Shown here piece after piece: positions 9,508 to 17,370 of a stretch of 64,000 nucleotides of DNA. The stretch lies in the NCBI RefSeq assembly GCF_008365375.1, contig NZ_QOKW01000001.1, forward strand, positions 372,001 to 436,000, in the 5' to 3' direction. Each line of letters opens with the position of its first letter. The first letter of the stretch is position 1. A program made the translations under genes and the position numbers. This DNA is from Roseomonas genomospecies 6 (GTDB lineage: Bacteria; Pseudomonadota; Alphaproteobacteria; Azospirillales; Azospirillaceae). The notes under the pieces were generated by a model. That model was given only the letters and a program-made list of their open reading frames with translations. It did no database searches and had not been told where the DNA came from.

Positions 9508-12500
9508 GTGCAGTTCACGCGCCTCCGCCTGTCCGGCTTCAAGTCGTTCGTCGACGCCACCGATCTGGTGATCGAGCCGGGAATGACCGGCATCGTCGGC
9601 CCCAACGGCTGCGGCAAGTCGAATCTGGTGGAGGCGCTGCGCTGGGTGATGGGGGAAACCTCCGCCAAGAAGATGCGCGGCGACGACATGGACGACGTCA
9701 TCTTCGGCGGAACGGCCAACCGTCCGGCGCGCAATCTGGGCGAGGTCGCCCTTCTCATCGACAACCGTACGCGCACCGCCCCCGCCGGCTTCAACGAGCA
9801 CGACGAGCTGGAGGTGACCCGGCGGATCGAGCGTGGGAACGGGTCCGACTACCGCATCAACGGCAAGCTGGTGCGCGCCCGCGACGTCCAGCTTCTGTTC
9901 GCCGACAACGCGTCTGGCGCCCACTCCCCGGCGCTGGTCAGCCAGGGCAAGGTCGGACAGATCATCAACGCCAAGCCGCAGGACCGCCGCATGCTGCTGG
10001 AGGAGGCGGCGGGCATCACCGGCCTGCACTCCCGCCGGCACGAGGCGGAACTGCGGTTGAGGGCGGCGGAAAGCAACCTCATGCGCCTCGACGACGTGAT
10101 CGGGGCCATGGACACCCAGCTTCAGAGCCTGAAGAAGCAGGCGCGTCAGGCCGCCCGCTACCGCAACTTGTCGGAACAGATCCGCAAGGCCGAGGCGGTG
10201 CTCTGGCATCTGCGCTGGATCGCCCATGAAGGCGAACTGGCCCGCGCCCGCGGCGCCTTCGCCAAGGCCGAGGGCGCGGTGCGCGACCTGATGCTGGCGG
10301 TCACCCAACTGACCACGCGCCGCACCGACGACGCGGCGGGATTGCCGGAGAAACGTCAGGCGGAAGCGGCCTCCGCCGCCGCTCTGCAACGGCTGGTCAT
10401 CGCCCGGGAACAGCTCGACGCCGAAGAGAAGCGCGTCGCCGAGCAGCAGCGCGCCCTGCTCTCCCGCCTCCAGCAGATCGCCGGGGACCTTGGCCGCGAG
10501 GAGGCTCTGGCCGCCGACGCCGGGGACGCGCTGGCCCGTCTGGAGGCCGAACGCGATCGCCTGCTGGAAGCCCAGGCCGACGAGGAGATGTTGGAGGAGG
10601 CCGCGCGCGAGGCGCTGGCCGATGCGCGGGAGGCGGTGGACGCGCTCGACCGGGAGTTGACCCGGCTGACCGAGCAGACCGCCGCCGACGAGGCCCGCCG
10701 CGCCGCCACCCAGCGGCAGGTCGCTGATTTCGAAACGCGGGCATCCGGGCTCGCCAAGCGCCTCGCCGAGCAGCAGGCCCAGCGCGACGCGCTGGAACGC
10801 GAGATCGCCGCCCGCGCCGACGTGGCGGAATCCGAATTGGCCGTCGAACTGGCCGAGCAGAGGCTGGAGGAGGCCCGCGAGGCCGCCGAGCAGGCCGAAC
10901 GCGCCAAATCCGATGCCGAACCCGCCCAGGCCCGCGCCCGAGAGGCGCTGCAAGCCGCCGAATCCGCCCGCGCCAAGCTGAAGGCGGAGGAAAAGGCCCT
11001 GGCCGAGCTTCTGTCAGCCGGGGCGGGCGACCTGTTCCCGCCGCTGGTGGACGCGGTGACCGTCGCCCCCGGCTATGAGGGCGCCTTGGCCGCGGCTCTG
11101 GGCGACGCGCTGACCGCCCCGCTGGACGAGGCCGCCCCGGTCCATTGGCGCCACCTGCCGCCCTACCCAGCCGCTGCCCCCCTGCCCGCCGGGGCCGAGC
11201 CGCTGGCCGACCGTGTCCAGGGACCGGAGGCCGCCGCCCGCGCCCTGTCGCAGATCGGCGTGGTCGAGGACGACGCGGCGGGCGGCGCGCTGGCCGCCGG
11301 CCTCGCCCCCGGCCAGATCCTGGTCAGCCGCGACGGCGGGGCGTGGCGCTGGGACGGGCTGACCGTTCAGGCCGGCGCGCCGACCGCCGCCGCCATCCGC
11401 CTGAAGCAGCGCAACCGCCTGAACGAACTGCGCGGCGAACTGGACCTCGCCGACGAACGGCTGGACCTCGCCCGCGATGCGCTGGACGAGGCCAAGCGCG
11501 CCGTTGAGGAAGCCGCCCAGGCCGACCGCCGCGCCCGCGACGCCGTGCGCGAGGCCTTCGCCGGGGTGACCGCCGCCCGCGACCGCCACGCCAAGCTGGC
11601 GCGCGAGGCCGACGCCGCCGCGTCGAGGCTGGCGGCTCTGGTGGACGGCATCGCGCGGCTGGAGACCGACCGGCAGGACGCCGAAGCGGCGCTGGAGGAG
11701 GCTCGGGACCTTCTGGATGCCCTGCCCGATCCGCGCGAAGGCCGCGAGGCCGTCAACGAGCGCCGCGCCACGCTGGCCGAGCACCGCGCCGTCCTGTCCG
11801 AAAAGCAGAACGCGCTGGACCGCCTGACCCGCGAGGCGCAATCCCGCCGCCAGCGTCTGGCCGCGATCCAGCAGGACGTCTCCTCCTGGGGCACCCGCTC
11901 CGCCGGGGCGGGCGGGCGCGTGGCCGAGTTGAAGCAGCGCGCCGCCGCCGCCGAATCGGACCTCGCCCAGCTTCAGAGCCGCCCGGCGGCGATCGAGGCG
12001 GACCGTCAGGCCCTTCTCAGCCGGATCAGCGAGTCCGAACGTGCCCGCAAGCGCGCCGCCGACACTCTGGCCGAGGCGGAAAACCGGCTGGCCGAGACGG
12101 AAAAAGCGCTGAAGCAGGCCGAATCCGGTCTGGCCGACGCCCGCGAGGCCCGCGCCCACGCCGAGGCCGCCGTCTCCGCCGCCCTCCAGAACGGCCAGAC
12201 CCTGACGGAGCGCATCGCCGAACGGCTGAACTGCCGGCCCGAGCAGACCCGCGCCGCCGCCGACCTGCCCGACGATGAGCCGATGCCCGACGTGGCCGTG
12301 GTTGAATCGCGCCTCGACAAGCTGACCCGCGAGCGCGAGAACATGGGGCCGGTGAACCTGCGCGCCGAGATCGAGGCCGCCGAGTTGGAAACGCAGATCG
12401 GCACCCTCCAGACGGAGCGCGAGGATCTGGTCAGCGCCATCGCCCGCCTGCGCCAGGGCATCGCCAGCCTGAACCGCGAGGCGCGGGAACGTCTGGTCGC

Positions 12501-12969
12501 CTCGTTCGACACGGTGAACCGCAATTTCCAGGAGCTGTTCATTCGCCTGTTCGGCGGCGGCAAGGCGCATCTGGAACTGGTCAACGCCGAGGACCCGCTC
12601 CAGGCCGGACTCGAGATCTACGCCAGCCCGCCGGGCAAGAAGCTTCAGGTTCTGTCCCTGCTGTCCGGCGGCGAGCAGGCTTTGACGGCTCTGTCGCTCC
12701 TGTTCGCCGTCTTCCGGTCCAACCCCGCCCCGATCTGCGTGCTGGACGAGGTGGACGCCCCGCTGGACGAGGCCAATGTGGGCCGCTTCTGCGATCTGGT
12801 GGAGGACATCGCGCGGGAGGGCAACACCCGCTTCCTCATCATCACCCACCACCGCCTTACCATGGCCCGCGTGGACCGGCTGTTCGGCGTGACCATGGTC
12901 GAGCGTGGCGTGTCGCAACTGGTCAGCGTGGACCTGCAAAGCGCGGAGGAACTGCGCGGGGCGGCGTGA
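9508..12969 (+). CDS. smc: chromosome segregation protein SMC
   Basis: A 1153-residue condensin ATPase that organises and segregates the chromosome with ScpA/ScpB (not in this window). The N-terminal head has Walker A GPNGCGKSN (31-39). Two long coiled coils rich in Ala, Glu and Arg flank a hinge around residues 510-640. The C-terminal head carries the ABC signature LSGGEQ (about 1052) and Walker B ICVLDEVDAPLDEANV (about 1076). GTG 9508 is preceded by GGAAGG. Length matches alphaproteobacterial SMC. The coiled coils use very Ala-rich codons, which explains many long open frames on the other strand. Confidence 0.98.
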   Translation: MQFTRLRLSGFKSFVDATDLVIEPGMTGIVGPNGCGKSNLVEALRWVMGETSAKKMRGDDMDDVIFGGTANRPARNLGEVALLIDNRTRTAPAGFNEHDELEVTRRIERGNGSDYRINGKLVRARDVQLLFADNASGAHSPALVSQGKVGQIINAKPQDRRMLLEEAAGITGLHSRRHEAELRLRAAESNLMRLDDVIGAMDTQLQSLKKQARQAARYRNLSEQIRKAEAVLWHLRWIAHEGELARARGAFAKAEGAVRDLMLAVTQLTTRRTDDAAGLPEKRQAEAASAAALQRLVIAREQLDAEEKRVAEQQRALLSRLQQIAGDLGREEALAADAGDALARLEAERDRLLEAQADEEMLEEAAREALADAREAVDALDRELTRLTEQTAADEARRAATQRQVADFETRASGLAKRLAEQQAQRDALEREIAARADVAESELAVELAEQRLEEAREAAEQAERAKSDAEPAQARAREALQAAESARAKLKAEEKALAELLSAGAGDLFPPLVDAVTVAPGYEGALAAALGDALTAPLDEAAPVHWRHLPPYPAAAPLPAGAEPLADRVQGPEAAARALSQIGVVEDDAAGGALAAGLAPGQILVSRDGGAWRWDGLTVQAGAPTAAAIRLKQRNRLNELRGELDLADERLDLARDALDEAKRAVEEAAQADRRARDAVREAFAGVTAARDRHAKLAREADAAASRLAALVDGIARLETDRQDAEAALEEARDLLDALPDPREGREAVNERRATLAEHRAVLSEKQNALDRLTREAQSRRQRLAAIQQDVSSWGTRSAGAGGRVAELKQRAAAAESDLAQLQSRPAAIEADRQALLSRISESERARKRAADTLAEAENRLAETEKALKQAESGLADAREARAHAEAAVSAALQNGQTLTERIAERLNCRPEQTRAAADLPDDEPMPDVAVVESRLDKLTRERENMGPVNLRAEIEAAELETQIGTLQTEREDLVSAIARLRQGIASLNREARERLVASFDTVNRNFQELFIRLFGGGKAHLELVNAEDPLQAGLEIYASPPGKKLQVLSLLSGGEQALTALSLLFAVFRSNPAPICVLDEVDAPLDEANVGRFCDLVEDIAREGNTRFLIITHHRLTMARVDRLFGVTMVERGVSQLVSVDLQSAEELRGAA

Positions 12970-13090
12970 GCGGCGGCGCTCCGGCACCACGGGCTCATCT
13001 CTTTCCCGGCTTCATTCAGCCCTTCCCAACGCATAAGATGACCCGGATGAAGAACCGGGCCGACGAAGGCATCGGAAAGGGAGAGGCAGA

Positions 13091-14251
13091 GTGGAACGGG
13101 TGGATTTCCTGATCGTCGGCGGCGGCATGGCCGGCGCCTCGGCGGCCTATGAACTGGCGGCGCACGGCAGCGTCGCCGTGCTGGAGCGGGAGAGCCAGCC
13201 CGGCTATCACTCCACGGGCCGGTCGGCGGCGCTCTACACCCAGACCTACGGGCATCCGGTGGTCCGCGCCTTGACGGTGGCGAGCTGGGATTTCTACACC
13301 AATCCTCCCGAAGGCTTCTCGGAGCATCCGCTGCTGACTCCACGCGGCGTGTTGCTGATCGGGCGGGCCGACCAGACCGCGGCGCTGGACCGCGATTTCG
13401 CCGAGGGCCGCCGCCTGACTCCCTCGGTCGAGCGCCTCGACCGCGCCCAGGCGCTGGCCCGCGCGCCCTTCCTGAAGACCGATTACGTGGACGGTGCGGT
13501 GTGGGAGCCGGAAGCCATGGACATGGACGTCCACGCCATCCACACCGGTTACTTGCGCGGGCTGAAGGCGCGCGGCGGGCGGCTGGTGACCGACGCGGGG
13601 GTGGAGGCGCTGGAGCGGCGCGACGGGCTGTGGATCGCCACAACCCCGGCGGGCACCTTCGCCGCGCCGGTGCTGGTCAACGCGGCGGGGGCCTGGGCGG
13701 ACGTTCTGGCGGGGATGGCCGGGGTGCGCCCCATCGGGCTGGTGCCGAAACGGCGCACCGCCATCACCTTCGATCCCGTCTTTACCGACTCCGGCTTCCC
13801 CGGCCCGGCGGACGGCGCGGGAATCGCCGGCTGGCCGATGGTCATCGACGTGGACGAACAGTTCTACATGAAACCGGAATCGGGCCGGCTGATGCTGTCC
13901 CCCGCCGACGAGACGCCCGTGGAGCCCTGCGACGTGCAACCGGAGGAGTTGGACATTGCCATCGCCATCGACCGCATGGAACAGGCGGTGCGCTTCTCCG
14001 TTCGTCGTATTGCGCACAAGTGGGCGGGTCTGCGCAGCTTCGTCGCCGACAAGGTGATGGTGGCGGGTTACGACGAGTCCGCGGACGGCTTCTTCTGGCT
14101 GGCGGGCCAGGGCGGCTACGGCATCCAGACCGCGCCGGCCATGGGCCGCACCGCGGCGGCTCTGGCGACCGGCGGAGGTCTGCCGGCGGAGGTCGCCGCG
14201 CTGGGCGTGCGTGCGGAGGATCTGGCGCCGGCCCGCCTGCGGCGCCCCTGA
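13091..14251 (+). CDS. FAD-dependent oxidoreductase (DAO/DadA family)
   Basis: A 386-residue flavoprotein. The N-terminal dinucleotide-binding motif VGGGMAGASAAYELA (residues 9-23) is followed by the RSAALYTQTYG segment typical of D-amino-acid/glycine oxidase-like enzymes. The C-terminal FAD contact FFWLAGQGGYGIQTAP is also present. It probably oxidises an amine or amino acid at a C-N bond, but the substrate cannot be read from sequence. GTG 13091 is the start, with GGGAGAGG just upstream. A lipoprotein gene follows after 14 bp. Confidence 0.88.
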   Translation: MERVDFLIVGGGMAGASAAYELAAHGSVAVLERESQPGYHSTGRSAALYTQTYGHPVVRALTVASWDFYTNPPEGFSEHPLLTPRGVLLIGRADQTAALDRDFAEGRRLTPSVERLDRAQALARAPFLKTDYVDGAVWEPEAMDMDVHAIHTGYLRGLKARGGRLVTDAGVEALERRDGLWIATTPAGTFAAPVLVNAAGAWADVLAGMAGVRPIGLVPKRRTAITFDPVFTDSGFPGPADGAGIAGWPMVIDVDEQFYMKPESGRLMLSPADETPVEPCDVQPEELDIAIAIDRMEQAVRFSVRRIAHKWAGLRSFVADKVMVAGYDESADGFFWLAGQGGYGIQTAPAMGRTAAALATGGGLPAEVAALGVRAEDLAPARLRRP

Positions 14252-14265
14252 CGGGAGGAGCGGCG

Positions 14266-14739
14266 ATGAGAGGGACGGTGAAGGGACTCGGTTTCGGCGC
14301 GGTTCTTCTCGGCGCCGGCATCCTCGGCGGGTGCGCCAATCCCGCGGCGGACCAGGCCATGATCGCGCAGAACGCGTTGATCGGCATGCCGAAACAGACC
14401 CTGCTGTCCTGCGCCGGAGTCCCGGAACGGCAGGCCACGGCCGGCGATCAGGAATTCTTCACCTACCGCAGCAACCGGCTGTATTCCTACCCGTCCTGGG
14501 GCGGCTACGGCGGGTATTGGGGCTATCCGTACGGCGCCTGGGGCGGTTACGGCTATGATGTGAGAAGCGTGGACTGCGAGGCGACCTTCACCCTGCGCGG
14601 CGGAGTGGTGGAGCGCATCGTCTACGGGGGGTCGTCCAGCGGCGGAACGCGACTCGGCCAATGCTACGCGATCATACAGAACTGCCTGACGCAAATCCCT
14701 TCGCAGTCCCCGCATACCCCCATGGCCCCAGCGCAATAA
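14266..14739 (+). CDS. small putative lipoprotein, Gly/Tyr-rich
   Basis: A 157-residue protein with a lipoprotein signal ending at the lipobox LGGC (Cys near residue 24), so it is probably anchored in the outer or inner membrane. The mature part has an IGMPKQTLLSCAGVPERQ block seen in small SmpA/BamE-like or RcnB-type periplasmic proteins. A Gly/Tyr/Trp-rich stretch (about 74-97) and a C-terminal cysteine pair follow. It has a strong GGGAGGAG ribosome-binding site. No precise function is recognised; the call of an exported lipoprotein is secure. Confidence 0.75.
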   Translation: MRGTVKGLGFGAVLLGAGILGGCANPAADQAMIAQNALIGMPKQTLLSCAGVPERQATAGDQEFFTYRSNRLYSYPSWGGYGGYWGYPYGAWGGYGYDVRSVDCEATFTLRGGVVERIVYGGSSSGGTRLGQCYAIIQNCLTQIPSQSPHTPMAPAQ

Positions 14740-14899
14740 GAGTTCCAGTCCATGCGACAACTCGTCGCTGTTGCAAAGCCGCCTCACTATGACGTTTTGG
14801 TTGAGGTGGCATAGCAACCCTAGAAAAACTCTGGTAATACATCTCCAGGCATCAAGCCAAAGAAACGACATCAGCTAATTCTGCCCTGGAGCGAATCCC

Positions 14900-15598
14900 A
14901 TGACTTTCCTGAAGCGCGCCGCCGCCGCCCTGCTGGCGACCACGGCTCTCGCCGCCGTTTCCACCCCGTCGCTGGCCCAGGATTTCAAGGGCAAGTCCGC
15001 CGGCGACATCCTGGTGCGCGCGCGCGCGCTGGCCGTCATTCCGCAGGAAGATGGTGACCTGATCGGCGGTGGTCCGTTCGGCGGCAGCAACATCGGCAGC
15101 GTGAACATCGAAAGCGATTACATCCCCGAGTTGGATGTCTCCTACTTCATCACCGACAACATCGCGCTGGAGCTGATCGCCGGCACCACCCGTCACAAGG
15201 TTTCCGGCTCGCTCATCACCGGCAACAACATCGACGTGGGCAAGGTGTCGCTCCTGCCGCCGACCCTGACGGCCCAGTACCACTTCTTCACGAAGGAGCG
15301 CGTCAGCCCCTACGTCGGCGCCGGCATCAACTACACCTGGTTCTACGACGAAACCGCCGCCCGGAAGACCAACGCGGACAACTTCACGACCAACACCGTC
15401 GACTACAAGAACCGCTTCGGCTGGGCGCTGCAGGCTGGTGTCGACGTTGCCCTGACCGGCAACTGGTCGCTGAACCTGGACGTCAAGAAGATCTTCCTGA
15501 AGACCGACGTCACCGCCAACGTCAGCGGCGTTCCGGTCACCTCGGATGTCCGCATCGACCCGTGGCTGGTCGGCATCGGCGTCGGCTACCGCTTCTAA
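14900..15598 (+). CDS. OmpW family outer membrane protein
   Basis: A 232-residue small beta-barrel porin. The signal peptide (FLKRAAAALLATTALAAVSTPSLA) is cleaved before QDFKGKSAGDILVRARA, which is the classic OmpW start. Later marks are the ELDVSYFITDNIALELIAGT strand, the YHFFTKERVSPYVGAGINYT strand and a terminal phenylalanine (GVGYRF) for BAM-dependent insertion. OmpW proteins let small hydrophobic molecules into the cell. A strong terminator follows the gene. The 160 bp upstream is less GC-rich and should hold its promoter; no clear hexamers were picked. Confidence 0.94.
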   Translation: MTFLKRAAAALLATTALAAVSTPSLAQDFKGKSAGDILVRARALAVIPQEDGDLIGGGPFGGSNIGSVNIESDYIPELDVSYFITDNIALELIAGTTRHKVSGSLITGNNIDVGKVSLLPPTLTAQYHFFTKERVSPYVGAGINYTWFYDETAARKTNADNFTTNTVDYKNRFGWALQAGVDVALTGNWSLNLDVKKIFLKTDVTANVSGVPVTSDVRIDPWLVGIGVGYRF

Positions 15599-15610
15599 TC
15601 GGCTTCTCCG

Positions 15611-15631
15611 GGGCCTCCCGCCGGGAGGCCC
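15611..15631 (+). terminator. perfect hairpin after ompW
   Basis: A 21-base segment forms a stem of up to 10 bp (GGGCCTCCCG paired with CGGGAGGCCC) 13 bases after the OmpW stop. It has no T-tract, so it more likely stabilises the mRNA 3' end or pauses polymerase ahead of the true terminator at 15651. Confidence 0.5.
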
Positions 15632-15650
15632 TGCGAGGACGCGGGAATCA

Positions 15651-15690
15651 GGCCGGGTACCTCGAAAGAGGTATCCGGCCTGTTCTTTTT
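15651..15690 (+). terminator. intrinsic terminator of ompW
   Basis: GGCCGGGTACCTC pairs with GAGGTATCCGGCC around a GAAA tetraloop (one mismatch), followed directly by TGTTCTTTTT. This is a textbook Rho-independent terminator for the OmpW gene. Confidence 0.88.
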
Positions 15691-15761
15691 CGCGCCTTCC
15701 ACGACCGGCGGCGGTGGGGGAGCATTCCCATTCGCGAATCCGCGCGGGAGGAAGCACAACC

Positions 15762-16196
15762 ATGCACATTGCCGCCGTCTTGAAAAGAAAAGGCACGGAC
15801 ATCATCACGGCCAATCCGGACGACCGGGTCGACTCGGTCGCCCGGAAGCTCGCCCATCACAAAATCGGCGCCGTTCTGGTGATGAAGGAAGACGGCCTGC
15901 CCGCCGGAATCCTGTCGGAGCGTGACATCGTCCGCGCCGTTGCCGCGGACGGGGCCGCCGCGCTGGAGCGGTCCGCCGCGGAGCTGATGACCCGCGACCT
16001 CGTCACCGGGCGCCCGTCGGACACGGTGTCCCAGATCATGGGTGTCATGACCCAACGCCGAATCCGCCACCTGCCGATCCTGGAGGACGGCGAACTCGTC
16101 GGGCTGGTCAGCATCGGCGACATCGTGAAGGCGCGGTTGGACGACGCGGAACTGGAGGTCGAGTCCCTGCGCGGCTACGTCGCCGGCATGGGCTGA
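15762..16196 (+). CDS. CBS-domain-pair protein
   Basis: A 144-residue stand-alone CBS pair. CBS1 spans about residues 8-60 (IGAVLVMKEDGLPAGILSERD) and CBS2 about 72-125 (RIRHLPILEDGELVGLVSIGD). Such modules bind adenosine nucleotides and act as energy or ligand sensors for partner proteins; the partner is unknown. ATG 15762 has a strong GGGAGGAAG ribosome-binding site. It converges with the response-regulator gene across a shared hairpin. Confidence 0.9.
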   Translation: MHIAAVLKRKGTDIITANPDDRVDSVARKLAHHKIGAVLVMKEDGLPAGILSERDIVRAVAADGAAALERSAAELMTRDLVTGRPSDTVSQIMGVMTQRRIRHLPILEDGELVGLVSIGDIVKARLDDAELEVESLRGYVAGMG

Positions 16197-16213
16197 CCGT
16201 CCCCGAAACGACA

Positions 16214-16239
16214 GCGCCCGCGGGGTGAACCGCGGGCGC
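16214..16239. terminator. hairpin between convergent CBS and response-regulator genes
   Basis: GCGCCCGCGG pairs perfectly with CCGCGGGCGC around a six-base loop. It lies between two convergent genes and could end both transcripts, although neither side has a good T-tract. Confidence 0.5.
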
Positions 16240-16278
16240 CGCCGGAGAAACAGTCGATCGCCGATCGGGAAACGCCGA

Positions 16279-16923
16279 TCAGGCGGAATGCGATTGCGGG
16301 AAGGCCATGGCGGCCTGGGTGCGGTTGCGCACGCCCAGAGACTTGAAGATCGCCGTCATGTGGATTTTCACCGTGCCCTCGGACAGGCCGAGTTCGTGGG
16401 CGATCTGCTTGTTCGACTTGCCTTCGCGCAGGCGGTCCAGAACCTCCCGCTGACGCTGGGTCAGCAGGTGGTCGAGCTGCGGGTCGCTGGGCGGGATGGC
16501 GCCGACGCGCACCTCGGCCTCCCCGGTTTCACGCAGCACGGTGGGCGGCACATAGACACCGCCGGAGAAGATCAGATCCAGCGCGCTCAGCATGATCTTC
16601 ACGCTGGACGACTTCGGAATATAGCCTGCGGCGCCGTGCTCCAGCGCGTCACGAACATCGTGATGCGCCTCGGACGCGGACACGACGACGACCTTGGAGT
16701 CGGGCTGCTTTTCCCGCAGATCTTGAATGCCGGAGAAGCCCGGCCAACCGGGCATGCGCAGATCGGTCAGGACGAGATCGTATTTCTCGCCCCCGCCAGC
16801 CTTTTCCAGAAGCTCATCGAAGTTGCTGGCTTCTTCAAAGCTGGCACCTTCCTTGAGCTGCTCCAGCAGCCTGCGCAATCCCTCCCGGAAAAGCACATGG
16901 TCGTCTCCGATCAGGATTTTCAT
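16279..16923 (-). CDS. NarL/FixJ-type response regulator (orphan)
   Basis: A 214-residue two-domain regulator. The receiver domain (1-120) has the acidic pair Asp7-Asp8, phospho-acceptor Asp54 in VLTDLRMPG and Lys104 in YIPKSSS. The LuxR-type HTH (about 147-210) contains LTQRQREVLDRLREGKSNK and LGLSEGTVKIHMTAIFK. Phosphorylation should promote dimer binding to target promoters. No kinase gene is adjacent. An inverted repeat about 95 bp upstream (17018-17044) may be its own operator. Confidence 0.93.
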   Translation of the reverse strand: MKILIGDDHVLFREGLRRLLEQLKEGASFEEASNFDELLEKAGGGEKYDLVLTDLRMPGWPGFSGIQDLREKQPDSKVVVVSASEAHHDVRDALEHGAAGYIPKSSSVKIMLSALDLIFSGGVYVPPTVLRETGEAEVRVGAIPPSDPQLDHLLTQRQREVLDRLREGKSNKQIAHELGLSEGTVKIHMTAIFKSLGVRNRTQAAMAFPQSHSA

Positions 16924-17301
16924 CTGGTGGTGCCCCCGTACTCAGTGCTTTCAATGGTCCGAACGTACAGCCCTGACACAAGGCCAGTGTTCCAACCCTC
17001 AGTTTCGGAAAAAATGCGGGTCATTTTCAAGCATCATATGACCCAATTCCAAAAGGTATAGAAAGTCCTTATGCAGGGTAATGTCACATCAGATGTACCA
17101 CGATTCGGCGGGGTCGGACAACCCGAATTTAACCTTTGTCACATTGGCACCTCTGAGCAATGGCAATGCTGCGGCACAGCAATAGCCTGTTTGCCGGTTC
17201 GCTCCCATGACGAAAGAGGAGACAATCGCGTTGGACGAAAAGAATTTTACGATAAGGAAACATCACTTTCGTACTTTCTATCCTTCGCATCTTTCGAAAC
17301 G
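16924..17301. other. AT-richer non-coding gap upstream of the response regulator
   Basis: A stretch of about 380 bp that is visibly richer in A/T than its surroundings. It contains the inverted repeat at 17018-17044 and several TGTCAC-like words. An open frame of 98 codons on the + strand (17071-17367) has no ribosome-binding site and codons unlike the neighbours, so I do not call it a gene. The gap probably holds the promoter of the response-regulator gene. Confidence 0.5.
17018..17044. promoter_or_regulatory. inverted repeat GGGTCAT-N13-ATGACCC
   Basis: Seven-base perfect arms separated by 13 bases, about 95 bp upstream of the response-regulator start. The size and position suit a dimeric regulator, possibly autoregulation by the NarL-type protein. 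The match is seen; the function is inferred. Confidence 0.4.
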
Positions 17302-17338
17302 AAAAGACCGGAACCGGTGAATCATACACCGGCCCCGG
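17302..17338 (-). terminator. intrinsic terminator of the fad operon
   Basis: Read on the minus strand, CCGGGGCCGGTG pairs with CACCGGTTCCGG (two G-U pairs) around a seven-base loop and is followed by TCTTTTCG. It lies about 33 bp after the acyl-CoA dehydrogenase stop and would end the merR-fadA-fadN-fadE transcript. Confidence 0.8.
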
Positions 17339-17370
17339 CCCAAAGACATAGGCTCCCGGAAGGCTGACCC

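Noticed and set aside
17071-17367. 98-codon frame between the response regulator and fadE
   Set aside because: No ribosome-binding site, atypical codons and it runs through the fad terminator hairpin.
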